From assembly GCF_005938385.1 (NCBI RefSeq), contig NZ_VCRA01000002.1:496001-560000 (forward strand): DNA of 64,000 nucleotides. The letters are read 5' to 3'. The first letter of the stretch is position 1. Each line of letters starts with the position of its first letter. Both the position numbers and the translations under genes were made by a program. Below the pieces are notes generated by a model. That model was not told the DNA's origin. It saw only the letters and a list, made by a program, of their open reading frames with translations, and ran no database searches. Below are positions 8,931-16,859 of the stretch, one piece after another. This DNA is from Paenibacillus mesophilus. Its GTDB lineage: Bacteria; Bacillota; Bacilli; Paenibacillales; NBRC-103111.

Positions 8931-8993
8931 CCGATTTTGAAGACGTTTTTCCGATTTTGATGATATTCACGCAATGGTTTGCCGCCGCATAAT
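8931..8993 (+). promoter_or_regulatory. Direct-repeat activator site and promoter of the SBP/permease/GH95 operon
   Basis: CCGATTTTGA occurs at 8931-8940 and again at 8951-8960, exactly 20 bases apart (two helical turns on one face), the usual layout for an AraC-family dimer. Just downstream are TTCACG (8966-8971), a 16-base spacer and CATAAT (8988-8993), a weak -35 with a good -10, as expected for an activated promoter. Assignment to the upstream AraC sensor is inferred. Confidence 0.6.
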
Positions 8994-9038
8994 AACGCTA
9001 AGCACCAACGGTGCCCATAACCGAAGAGGGGGATTGGC

Positions 9039-10661
9039 ATGGGGAACGATACCCGTAAAAAGTCGATAGGCGTTGCGCTTTCCATCGTATTGGCATCGAC
9101 CGGCGTCATCGCGGCGTGCTCCAAACAAACGGCGAACGAGCCGGCCGCGCAGAAAGGCTCGAACACGCCGGCAGCGGAGGCGGGCAAATATCCGATCGCG
9201 ACGCAGGAAACGATCACGTCATGGGAGCAAATGAATACGAACTTGACGACGTTTTACACGAACTTGGCCGAGTCGCCGTTCGGCAAGCAGCTGGAGAAGG
9301 AAACCGGCGTGAAGGTGAAGTATGCGCACCCGGCCGACGGACAGTCCAAGGAGCAATTCAACTTGCTGATCGCTTCCAACAATTTGACGGATGTGATCGA
9401 GTACGACTGGAACAGCGCTTACCCGGGAGGTCCCGAGAAGGCGATCGCCGACAAGGTTATCGTTCCGCTCAACGATTTGATCGACAAGCATGCGCCCAAC
9501 CTGAAAAAAATATTGCAAACCGATAAAGAACTCGACAAAATGCTCAAAACGGACAGCGGCAAATATTACGTCTTTCCGATGATTCGTCCGGACAACGGAC
9601 TCGTCTTCCGCGGCCCGATGATCCGCAAAGATTGGCTGGACGAGCTGAAGCTTGCGGTGCCGACGACGATTGACGAATGGTATACCGTTTTGAAAGCGTT
9701 TAAAGAGAAGAAAGGCGCGACGGCTCCGTTCACCGCGCTGTACAGCAACGAGCTGAACATTCAAGATGCGTTTATCGGCGCTTACCGCACCGCCAACCGG
9801 TTCTACATCGACGACCAGGGCAAAGTGAAATACGGTCCGATCGATCCGCAGTTTAAAGATGCGCTCTCTTTGCTGCGCAAATGGTATGCAGAAGGCTTGA
9901 TCGATAAAGACTTTGCGCTGAACACCGACTCTAAGGCGCTCGACAACAAAATGATGAGCGACGCCGCAGGTGCGACCGTCCATTTGTTAAGCGGCGGCAT
10001 GGGACGATGGATGGAAACGGGCAAGAAGAAGGACCCGAAATACCAGCTTGTGGGTGCGCCGTACCCGACGCTGAAAAAAGGAGAGCGTGCCTTTATCGGG
10101 CAGCGGGACTTCAAATACAACCCGTCGGCGAGCAAAGCGGTTACCGCTGCCGCCAAAAATCCCGAGCTTGCGGTCAAATGGCTCGATTACGCCTACAGCG
10201 ATAAAGGAAGCCTTCTGTTCAACTTCGGGATCGAAGGCGAAAGCTACACGATGAAGAACGGCACTCCCGTCTTCACCGATTCGATCGCCAAAAACGAGAA
10301 GTACAATTTGCAGCAGATGATTTCCCAATATACGAAGCCGAACGGTCCTTTCCCCGGCGACAGCAGGAAAAGCTTCAACACGTTCCCGGAACAGGACGAG
10401 GCGATCAAAATTTGGGGCGAAACGGACGCTGCCAAACACGTCATGCCGCTCTTCATAACGCCGACGGTGGAGGAAAGCAAGGAAGTGGCGAAGCTGAACA
10501 CCGCCATTGCCAGCTACAAGGAAGAAATGTTCGTGAAATTCGTGATGGGCAAGGAGCCGATCGAGAAGTTCGACGAATACGTGAAGCGGATTAAAGATAT
10601 GGGAATCGACAAAGTCACGAAAATTTATCAAGATGCTTACGACCGCTACAACAAGCGGTAA
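9039..10661 (+). CDS. Extracellular sugar-binding lipoprotein (LplA-type SBP)
   Basis: 540-aa solute-binding lipoprotein. The signal peptide ends in a lipobox VIAAC with Cys27 as the lipid anchor. The 'LTTFYTNLAESPFGKQLEKE' style N-lobe and the size are typical of the large LplA/YtcQ class that feeds oligosaccharides to LplB/LplC-type permeases. It sits outside the membrane and delivers substrate to the two downstream permeases. A GAGGGGG-type ribosome site precedes the ATG at 9039. Substrate is unknown; the GH95 gene in the operon suggests a fucose- or galactose-capped glycan fragment. Confidence 0.9.
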   Translation: MGNDTRKKSIGVALSIVLASTGVIAACSKQTANEPAAQKGSNTPAAEAGKYPIATQETITSWEQMNTNLTTFYTNLAESPFGKQLEKETGVKVKYAHPADGQSKEQFNLLIASNNLTDVIEYDWNSAYPGGPEKAIADKVIVPLNDLIDKHAPNLKKILQTDKELDKMLKTDSGKYYVFPMIRPDNGLVFRGPMIRKDWLDELKLAVPTTIDEWYTVLKAFKEKKGATAPFTALYSNELNIQDAFIGAYRTANRFYIDDQGKVKYGPIDPQFKDALSLLRKWYAEGLIDKDFALNTDSKALDNKMMSDAAGATVHLLSGGMGRWMETGKKKDPKYQLVGAPYPTLKKGERAFIGQRDFKYNPSASKAVTAAAKNPELAVKWLDYAYSDKGSLLFNFGIEGESYTMKNGTPVFTDSIAKNEKYNLQQMISQYTKPNGPFPGDSRKSFNTFPEQDEAIKIWGETDAAKHVMPLFITPTVEESKEVAKLNTAIASYKEEMFVKFVMGKEPIEKFDEYVKRIKDMGIDKVTKIYQDAYDRYNKR

Positions 10662-10750
10662 ATGGAGCCTGGCGCGCAGCGAGAGAGCGTGTTCGCCATA
10701 AAGGCGGATACGTTCTCTGCATGCGGCTGCCGATGGATGGAGTGGAATGT

Positions 10751-11659
10751 ATGAGCAAATTAGGCATCCTGTTGGATATCCGCAAAAATAAGCTGTTGTA
10801 TGTCATGTTACTGCCCGTCTTGCTGTATTACGTTATTTTTCACTATTTCCCGATGTACGGCGCGATGATCGCCTTCAAAGATTTTTCCCCCCGGCTCGGT
10901 ATATGGGGAAGCGAGTGGGTCGGCTTCGAGCATTTCGAGACGTTTTTTACCGGCGCTTATTTTTGGCGAACGATCAAAAACACGATTTTGATCAGCTTGT
11001 ATGAGCTTATCTTCGGTTTTCCGGCACCGATCGTATTGGCGCTATTGCTGAATGAAGTGAAAAACTCCATATTCAGAAGAACGGTGCAAACGGTTACCTA
11101 TATGCCGCATTTTATATCGCTCGTCGTGATTTGCGGGATGGTGAAAGACTTTACTTCGAGCGAAGGCGTTATTAACGACATTATCGCCTACTTCGGCGGG
11201 GAACGGCTGACGTTTTTGCTTGAGCCCGACTTATTCCGTACGATTTACGTATCTTCCGGAATATGGCAGCATATCGGCTGGGGCACGATCATTTATTTGG
11301 CCGCTCTGACCGGAATCGATCCGGAGCAGTACGAGGCGGCGAAGATCGACGGAGCCGGGCGATGGAAGCAGATGCTGAACGTGACGCTGCCGGGGATTAT
11401 GCCGACCATCGTCATCCTGCTCATTCTGGAAATCGGCCGCATGATGAACGTTGGATTCGAGAAAATTATTTTGCTGTACAATCCGGGAACGTACGAGACG
11501 GCCGACGTCGTATCTTCCTACGTGTACCGGGCAGGCTTGCAGGATTTCAATTACAGCTTCAGCTCGGCGGTCGGCTTGTTCAACTCCGTCGTCAATTTCA
11601 GTCTGCTCGTATGTTCCAACTGGTTAAGCCGGAAGTTCAACGATACGAGCCTTTGGTAA
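10751..11659 (+). CDS. ABC sugar transporter permease (LplB-type)
   Basis: About 302-aa inner-membrane permease with six predicted helices. It carries the EAA loop ..EQYEAAKIDGAGRWKQMLNVTLPGI.. that contacts the ATPase. The start at 10751 (MSKLGILLD) is chosen because GGAGTGG lies 7-8 bases upstream; the in-frame ATG at 10721 has no ribosome site. It follows the SBP after 89 bases and precedes the partner permease by 15. No ATPase gene is present in the operon. Confidence 0.93.
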   Translation: MSKLGILLDIRKNKLLYVMLLPVLLYYVIFHYFPMYGAMIAFKDFSPRLGIWGSEWVGFEHFETFFTGAYFWRTIKNTILISLYELIFGFPAPIVLALLLNEVKNSIFRRTVQTVTYMPHFISLVVICGMVKDFTSSEGVINDIIAYFGGERLTFLLEPDLFRTIYVSSGIWQHIGWGTIIYLAALTGIDPEQYEAAKIDGAGRWKQMLNVTLPGIMPTIVILLILEIGRMMNVGFEKIILLYNPGTYETADVVSSYVYRAGLQDFNYSFSSAVGLFNSVVNFSLLVCSNWLSRKFNDTSLW

Positions 11660-11674
11660 AGGGAGGAGCGCTTC

Positions 11675-12556
11675 ATGCCGAACCAGGCGACGATGATGGA
11701 GAAAGTATTCGATTCGTTCAATGGGTTATTTTTGACCGCGTTAATGGTGCTGACGGTTTATCCGCTCGTTTATGTGGCGTTCTCCTCAGTGAGCAGCGCC
11801 GAGAGCCTGATGGCGTACAACGGCATCTTGTGGAAGCCTCTCGGATTTTCGCTTGAGGCGTATGTGAACGTGTTCCGGAATCCGATGATTTTGAAGGGCT
11901 ATGGCAACACGTTTTTCGTTGTCGTCGTCGGTCTAGTTTTCAATATTTTGCTTACGGCGTTCGGGGCTTACGCGCTGTCGCGCAAAAGCTTGGTCTACCG
12001 TAAAAAAATAATGCTGTTCATCGTGTTTACGATGTTTTTCAGCGGGGGCTTGATCCCGTTCTATTTAACGGTCAAAGGAGTCGGGTTGAACAATACGCTG
12101 TGGGCGTTGATCATCCCGCAGGCCATCAATACGTTCAACCTGATTTTGATGAAAACGGCGTTCGAATCGATTCCCGACGCTTTGGAGGAATCGGCCAAGA
12201 TGGACGGCGCGAACGATTTCGTCATCCTGTTCCGCATCATATTGCCCTTGTCGATGCCGGTCATTGCCGTGATGCTGCTGTATTACGGGGTCAGCCATTG
12301 GAATTCCTGGTTCCATGCGCTCATTTTTTTGCAGGATCGGTCGATGTATCCGCTGCAGCTCGTGCTGCGCGAAATTTTACTGCAGGGCGAAGCGAGTGCG
12401 ATGGCGGTAGGAGCGACGGACGCGGATGCGGCGATGCTGTCGGTTACTTTGAAATACGCGACGATTATCGTGGCGACGGTGCCGATCTTGCTCGTTTATC
12501 CGTTCCTGCAAAAGTATTTCGTCAAAGGCGCGTTGATCGGAGCGATCAAGGGGTAA
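11675..12556 (+). CDS. ABC sugar transporter permease (LplC/YtcP-type)
   Basis: 293-aa permease of the MalG/LplC class. It has an N-terminal TM (LFLTALMVLTVYPLVYVAFS) and the EAA motif ..DALEESAKMDGANDFVILFRIILPLSMP.. at about residues 168-197. It ends ..GALIGAIKG, a C-terminus conserved in this subfamily. AAGGGAGGAG precedes the ATG. It pairs with the upstream LplB-type permease to form the membrane channel. Confidence 0.93.
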   Translation: MPNQATMMEKVFDSFNGLFLTALMVLTVYPLVYVAFSSVSSAESLMAYNGILWKPLGFSLEAYVNVFRNPMILKGYGNTFFVVVVGLVFNILLTAFGAYALSRKSLVYRKKIMLFIVFTMFFSGGLIPFYLTVKGVGLNNTLWALIIPQAINTFNLILMKTAFESIPDALEESAKMDGANDFVILFRIILPLSMPVIAVMLLYYGVSHWNSWFHALIFLQDRSMYPLQLVLREILLQGEASAMAVGATDADAAMLSVTLKYATIIVATVPILLVYPFLQKYFVKGALIGAIKG

Positions 12557-12572
12557 GGAGGCGATTTGGCAA

Positions 12573-14882
12573 GTGACGGGGAATGGGGCGGTTCACGGGA
12601 ATGAAAAGCGGATGGGAAACGTTCGTCTCGAGCTGGATTGGGAAACATTCATGGCGGAGCACGATATGGAATGGGTCGTCAAGCCGGTCGGATGGGAGGA
12701 AGGGGCGTTTATCGGCAACGGATTGATCGGCGCGATGATCTACGGGGAGGAGCATGCGAAGAAACGGCATGTGCTTCGTTTCGTAACGGGCCGGACGGAC
12801 GTCACGGCGACACGTACGGACAGGCGGGGGTTTCCTCCCCGCGTGCCGGTCGGCGAGCTCGATCTGGAGATGGAAGGGATGATTTATCATCCGACGGCGA
12901 TGCGGCTCGATTTGTGGAATGCGGAGCTGCGGGCGGTGCTGACGACGACGCGCGGGGAAGTGCGGCTCCGCGCTTTTGCTCATGCCGAAGATGCGGTCAT
13001 GGCCGTCGAGCTTGAATCGTCGGAGGGGGAGTGCAGTTCGCGGTTCTCATGGTATGCGCATAGCGAAGTCGATCCGGTGCTGATCAACGCCGACGGAATC
13101 AATCTGAATCAGTTCATTCCCGATACGGTTGTAGAAAGGACGGCGGAGGAGGACGGGATCGCGATCGCCATCCAGAAGTATGCGACCGGGGAAGGCTGCA
13201 CGACTGCCTGGAAAGAAGTGCGGACGACCGGGGGCGAGGGCCGCAGACTGTTTTATTGGACGATAGCGAAAGGATGCGGCAAGGCTGCGAAAGCGGAAGC
13301 CGCGGAGTCGATCCGAAAAGCGGCCCGGATGGATTTTGATAAATGGATGCACATTCACCGGAATTGGTGGCATCGATACTATCGGCAAAGCTTCGTGTCG
13401 ATCCCCGACCGGAGGCTCGAAAGCTTCTACTGGATTCAAATGTACAAGCTGGCTTCAGCCACGAGAGCGGACGCTCCGCTCATCGACAATCAGGGGCCGT
13501 GGCTCGCTCCTACGCCATGGGCCGGCGTTTGGTTCAACATGAATGTGCAGATGAGCTATTCGCCGGTTTATGCGGCCAACCGCCTGGACATAGGGGAGTC
13601 GCTCGTTCGGGCATTGGAGATGAACCGGGAGCAGCTCATACGCAACGTACCCGAGCCGTACCGGCATGATTCCGCCGGATTGGGGCGCAGCTGCAGCTAT
13701 GATTTGAATAGTCCGGTCGATAACGAAATCGGGAATTTGACTTGGGTATGCCACAACCTGTGGAGGCAGTACCGGCACTCGATGGATGACGGGCTGTTGC
13801 AGCGTCTGCTGGCGCCGGTATTGCGCAGAAGCGTCAATTATTATTTGCATTTGCTGGAGGAAGGGGAGGACGGTCGGCTGCATTTGCCTCCTACGATTTC
13901 GCCGGAATACGGGTCCTTTATGAAAACGGTCGTCCGCGATTGCCATTACGATATGGCTCTTCTGCGTTGGGGTTGTGAAACATTGCTTGCTATCGACGAA
14001 CGGTTGAAGACGGATGACCCGCTGCGCGGGAAATGGAGGGAGACGCTGGAACGCCTCGCCCCGCTTCCGGTTGACGAGACCGGCTTCATGATCGGCCGGG
14101 ATACGCCGCTTGCGTACGGGCATCGGCATTTCAGCCATCTGATGGCCGTATTTCCGCTGCATCTGATCGGCGGCGACCGGGAAGAGGAGCGGGAATTGAT
14201 CGGGAAGTCGCTGCGGCATTGGATCGGCAAAGAGGGCGACCTTCGGGGGTTCAGCATGACCGGAGCGGCTTCGATTGCCGCAGCGTTGGGATGGGGTGAC
14301 GTATCGCTTGGGTTTCTGCAATCGCTGCTGCCGATGCTTAAGCCGAATACGATGTACAAAGAAGCGGGGCCGGTTATGGAGACGCCGCTCGCCGGCGCCG
14401 AAGCGCTTCACGACATGCTGCTGCAAAGCTGGGGCGGAACGATCCGCATCTTTCCGGCTGTGCCTGAATCGTGGAAGGAAGCGGCGTTTCACGATTTGCG
14501 CGCCGAAGGGGCATTTCTGGTTAGCGCGTTACGCCGTGACGGCGTAACGCAGTTCGTCCGGGTGAGGAGCTTGGCCGGTGAGCCGTGCCGGATCAATCCG
14601 GGGTGGAGCGCAGGCCAATTACGCGTGATGATTCTGGGTCCAACCGGCAGCGGCGGGGAGGATGCGGAGCAGGAACTGGAATCGGTTGAACACTATTGCC
14701 GGGCTTGTGAAGATGCAATCGATATCCATTTGGACAAGGGGCAAGAGGCGATTTTGTACCGGGGCGAGACAGTGCCGGAATGGGTCATCCGTCAAGTGCA
14801 GGCTTCATTCGGACCGGTCCGTTCTTTTGGCGGGCATAAGCCTTGGAGGCTATATGGATTTCCTTACGAAAACCACGATTGA
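12573..14882 (+). CDS. GH95-type glycosidase (alpha-L-fucosidase/galactosidase family)
   Basis: 769-aa (alpha/alpha)6-barrel glycosidase. It shows the N-terminal GAFIGNGLIGAMIYG signature (about residues 48-62), PTISPEYG (about 439), HRHFSHLMAVFP (about 516) and LLQSWGGTIRIFPAVPESW (about 614), all landmark blocks of GH95. The family hydrolyses terminal alpha-L-fucose or alpha-L-galactose. No signal peptide is present, so the enzyme probably acts in the cytoplasm on imported oligosaccharides. The GTG start at 12573 has AAGGAGG 10 bases upstream and is translationally close to the permease. The C-terminal 80 residues are unusually polar. A perfect 25-base palindrome lies inside the gene at 14526-14550. 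Confidence 0.82.
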   Translation: MTGNGAVHGNEKRMGNVRLELDWETFMAEHDMEWVVKPVGWEEGAFIGNGLIGAMIYGEEHAKKRHVLRFVTGRTDVTATRTDRRGFPPRVPVGELDLEMEGMIYHPTAMRLDLWNAELRAVLTTTRGEVRLRAFAHAEDAVMAVELESSEGECSSRFSWYAHSEVDPVLINADGINLNQFIPDTVVERTAEEDGIAIAIQKYATGEGCTTAWKEVRTTGGEGRRLFYWTIAKGCGKAAKAEAAESIRKAARMDFDKWMHIHRNWWHRYYRQSFVSIPDRRLESFYWIQMYKLASATRADAPLIDNQGPWLAPTPWAGVWFNMNVQMSYSPVYAANRLDIGESLVRALEMNREQLIRNVPEPYRHDSAGLGRSCSYDLNSPVDNEIGNLTWVCHNLWRQYRHSMDDGLLQRLLAPVLRRSVNYYLHLLEEGEDGRLHLPPTISPEYGSFMKTVVRDCHYDMALLRWGCETLLAIDERLKTDDPLRGKWRETLERLAPLPVDETGFMIGRDTPLAYGHRHFSHLMAVFPLHLIGGDREEERELIGKSLRHWIGKEGDLRGFSMTGAASIAAALGWGDVSLGFLQSLLPMLKPNTMYKEAGPVMETPLAGAEALHDMLLQSWGGTIRIFPAVPESWKEAAFHDLRAEGAFLVSALRRDGVTQFVRVRSLAGEPCRINPGWSAGQLRVMILGPTGSGGEDAEQELESVEHYCRACEDAIDIHLDKGQEAILYRGETVPEWVIRQVQASFGPVRSFGGHKPWRLYGFPYENHD
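14526..14550. repeat. Perfect 12-bp-arm palindrome inside the GH95 gene
   Basis: GCGTTACGCCGT (14526-14537), a single central G, then ACGGCGTAACGC. The arms are perfect, which is unusual within coding sequence. It encodes ..ALRRDGVTQ.. without breaking the frame. It could be an mRNA hairpin or a small inserted palindrome. Confidence 0.5.
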
Positions 14883-14948
14883 GCACTCAATAAGAGCTCG
14901 AAACCGGTCGGCGGCGAAGATTTCCTAGCCTCCAACGGTCCGGACGAA

Positions 14949-14993
14949 AGCGGCAGTCATGGACAGCGTAGATGTCCGGGCTGCCGCTGTTTC
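14949..14993 (+). terminator. Probable terminator of the SBP/permease/GH95 operon
   Basis: AGCGGCAG (14949-14956) pairs with CTGCCGCT (14981-14988), and an inner GGACA/TGTCC pair extends the stem. GTTTCTTG follows. The U-tract is short, so moderate confidence. Confidence 0.6.
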
Positions 14994-15005
14994 TTGTGTC
15001 ACGGA

Positions 15006-15034
15006 TTGACTTACGAAGAGTTGAGAGGTAGAAT
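15006..15034 (+). promoter_or_regulatory. SigA promoter of the small conserved gene (copy 1)
   Basis: TTGACT (15006-15011), a 17-base spacer and TAGAAT (15029-15034). An almost identical promoter occurs 637 bases downstream in front of the AAA ATPase, with surrounding sequence also similar. Confidence 0.8.
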
Positions 15035-15045
15035 GAGTTTGTTGT

Positions 15046-15069
15046 TTAGTAAATTAGTAATTCAGTAGA
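15046..15069 (+). repeat. Three 8-bp direct repeats after promoter copy 1
   Basis: TTAGTAAA, TTAGTAAT and TCAGTAGA in tandem, starting 12 bases after the last base of the -10. The same array, better preserved, is found at the identical offset in copy 2. It may be an operator or a 5'-UTR element. Confidence 0.65.
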
Positions 15070-15086
15070 GGGAAGAGGGGGAAGTC

Positions 15087-15566
15087 GTGAAAATACCAAC
15101 AACTTTAAAACATAAACCTGTCGTCGTCTCGGAAAATTATGAGCACGTTGATGGCCGATTCGCACGGAATACGGATGCCAAAGGTCTTTCTCTCGGACTA
15201 GCCCAATGGAACGATAGGGGCAAAGTCGATATTTCGGCCAAAGTATGGAGATATACAGGAGAGAAATGGTCCAGACAGTCGGAAGAGCTGCCTCTTCATC
15301 GCGTTCTTGATTTATCCATACTGATATGCCGAACGATGGAGCATTTCCGCGAAGCTTACCGATATGAGCATTTATATGATCCACAGTCGCCGACTATCGA
15401 CAGAATCGGCCTGCAGGGAGACGCCATGACTGTGGCGGTATGTACGGATAACGAGAAAATCAATGAAGATATTAAGCTGTTCAATCAAGCTTTGAGCGAT
15501 GACGGCGAGCTGATCGGGGAGCGTCTGCGCACTTTGTCCAGAATTTTGAAGGATATGGGTTATTAA
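15087..15566 (+). CDS. Conserved hypothetical protein (DUF6530-like), partner of the AAA/VWA pair
   Basis: 159-aa soluble protein without signal peptide or membrane segment. Recognisable blocks are KHKPVVVSENYEHVDGRFA near the N-terminus, GLAQWNDRGKVDISAKVWR and a Leu-rich HRVLDLSILICRTMEHF helix. From memory it resembles a family labelled DUF6530; this is unverified and no function is known. GGAAGAGGGGGA precedes the GTG/ATG region with the start at 15087. Its promoter and 8-bp repeat array are duplicated in front of the MoxR-type ATPase gene, so the two transcripts are probably co-regulated as one functional unit. Confidence 0.6.
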   Translation: MKIPTTLKHKPVVVSENYEHVDGRFARNTDAKGLSLGLAQWNDRGKVDISAKVWRYTGEKWSRQSEELPLHRVLDLSILICRTMEHFREAYRYEHLYDPQSPTIDRIGLQGDAMTVAVCTDNEKINEDIKLFNQALSDDGELIGERLRTLSRILKDMGY

Positions 15567-15591
15567 TGCGTAACTTGAATAGAACTTGAAC

Positions 15592-15622
15592 ATGCCGGGC
15601 TGCTGCCCGGCATTTGACATTT
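15592..15622 (+). terminator. Terminator after the small conserved gene
   Basis: ATGCCGGGC (15592-15600) pairs perfectly with GCCCGGCAT (15605-15613), 4-base loop, then TTGACATTT. The weak T-run allows some read-through into the AAA gene, which nevertheless has its own promoter. Confidence 0.7.
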
Positions 15623-15642
15623 CAGGGATGACAGCAGCGGGA

Positions 15643-15671
15643 TTGACTAACGTAGAAATGGAGGTTAGAAT
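15643..15671 (+). promoter_or_regulatory. SigA promoter of the AAA/VWA pair (copy 2)
   Basis: TTGACT (15643-15648), 17-base spacer, TAGAAT (15666-15671). Same hexamers and spacing as at 15006-15034. Confidence 0.8.
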
Positions 15672-15682
15672 GTTTTTATGAT

Positions 15683-15714
15683 TTAGTAAATTAGTAAATT
15701 AGTAAATTAGTAAG
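15683..15714 (+). repeat. Four 8-bp direct repeats after promoter copy 2
   Basis: TTAGTAAA three times and TTAGTAAG once, in perfect tandem, again starting 12 bases past the -10. The array ends 29 bases before the ATG at 15744. Confidence 0.8.
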
Positions 15715-15743
15715 TGACTCGTTACAAAGAAAGGTGAACGGCC

Positions 15744-16859
15744 ATGAATAACGATGAACCCTATTATTTGTCGCCCTCTAGACAGCTGACAGAAGCGGAG
15801 CAAGCGCTGATCTGGAAAAAACCGCAATCTCATAAGGCCAGCGAAGAGGAGCTCCGTATTTGTAAGGAAATCAAACGCAACTGGAATCGCGGGGAAATGA
15901 AGATCGCCAATATATTGTTGGAAGGTGACGCCGGTTCCGGTAAAACTCAGCTTGCCAAAGCATTGTCGGCCCATTTCGGCCTGCCTTATACGAAAGTGAC
16001 CTGTTTCGCCGATATGGATAAATCGGATATTATCGGCGCAATTTTGCCGGTTATTTCATCCGAACGAATGGAGAAAATGGAGCCGGCGGAGCAGATCGCC
16101 TTGAAAGCTTTGTATGAAAGCGACGGATTTCAAAGCGCCTCGGAAGTATTGATGAACGTCCTGGGAGTTACCCGGGAAAAAGCCGCACAGAAGATGAAGC
16201 AACTACTGAAGCTGGCCGCGGAAAACAGCGAGGGCGAAACGGTCGAGTATCGGTTTTACCCTTCCGAAATCGTGAGAGCTTATGAGAAAGGATATATTTT
16301 GGAAATACAGGAACCGACCGTCATTCGGGATGCTGCGGTGTTAATGGCGCTGAACTCCGCCTTGGAGCCGGATGGAGGCATCAACCTTCCGACAGAGATC
16401 GTACGCAGACATCCGGACTTCATAGCGGTCATCACGACAAACCGCAGTTATGCAGGGACCAGACCGCTGAACGAAGCGTTGCGCGACAGAGTTCAGCATA
16501 CGGAAAAGATGGATCTGCCGACCAAGTCGGTCATGATCGAACGGGCAATGGCCAAAACCGGTTACACCGATCGGAATGTGATGGACGTTCTCGCCGAAAT
16601 CATCATTGTATTGGATCAAACGGCACGTGCCCATGCCATTAAAGGAGTGGCGGGCATGCGTTCCTTTTTTTACTGGACGGATGCGGTTGCCGGAGGCGCG
16701 TCTGCGAAACAATCCCTTTATCATAAGGTCATTTATAAAATCACAACCGATTCCGAAGAAATCAAGCTATTGGAAGAAGCGCTGCATAGCAAAGGATTGT
16801 TGACCGGCTTGGAAGAGGTCGAGTCCGAGGTAAAAAAAAACGAAAATTTGACGTCGTAG
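15744..16859 (+). CDS. MoxR/CobS-type AAA+ ATPase
   Basis: 371-aa AAA+ ATPase. Walker A GDAGSGKT is at residues 61-68, sensor-1-like AVITTNR near 228-234 and the RPLNEALRDRV arginine-finger segment near 240-250, as in MoxR/NorQ/CobS proteins. These form hexameric rings and work with a VWA-domain partner to remodel or metallate a target protein. The partner here is the next reading frame. AAAGGTGAACGG precedes the ATG. The gene ends with a run of nine As (16832-16840) containing the A-AAA-AAC slippery heptamer. A -1 shift there avoids the TAG at 16857-16859 and continues into the VWA frame, giving a predicted fusion of about 737 aa. Confidence 0.9.
   Translation: MNNDEPYYLSPSRQLTEAEQALIWKKPQSHKASEEELRICKEIKRNWNRGEMKIANILLEGDAGSGKTQLAKALSAHFGLPYTKVTCFADMDKSDIIGAILPVISSERMEKMEPAEQIALKALYESDGFQSASEVLMNVLGVTREKAAQKMKQLLKLAAENSEGETVEYRFYPSEIVRAYEKGYILEIQEPTVIRDAAVLMALNSALEPDGGINLPTEIVRRHPDFIAVITTNRSYAGTRPLNEALRDRVQHTEKMDLPTKSVMIERAMAKTGYTDRNVMDVLAEIIIVLDQTARAHAIKGVAGMRSFFYWTDAVAGGASAKQSLYHKVIYKITTDSEEIKLLEEALHSKGLLTGLEEVESEVKKNENLTS
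16832..16841 (+). other. Candidate programmed -1 frameshift (or polymerase slippage) site
   Basis: Nine consecutive As followed by C. In the ATPase frame the codons are GTA AAA AAA AAC, so A-AAA-AAC (16835-16841) has the X-XXY-YYZ form. GAGG at 16827-16830 could act as an upstream Shine-Dalgarno-like stimulator, and CGTCG (16852-16856) can pair with CGACG (16882-16886) downstream. A run of nine As is also long enough for transcriptional slippage, and is equally a classic place for a sequencing indel. Confidence 0.5.

Noticed and set aside
13455..14492. 345-aa open frame antisense to the GH95 gene
   Set aside because: No ribosome site, no recognisable domain and Arg/Gln/Pro-rich composition; the opposite strand has conserved GH95 blocks.
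15683..15714. Tandem TTAGTAAA array considered as a CRISPR or iteron array
   Set aside because: Units are 8 bp with no spacers and lie in a 5' UTR; there are no cas or replication genes nearby.
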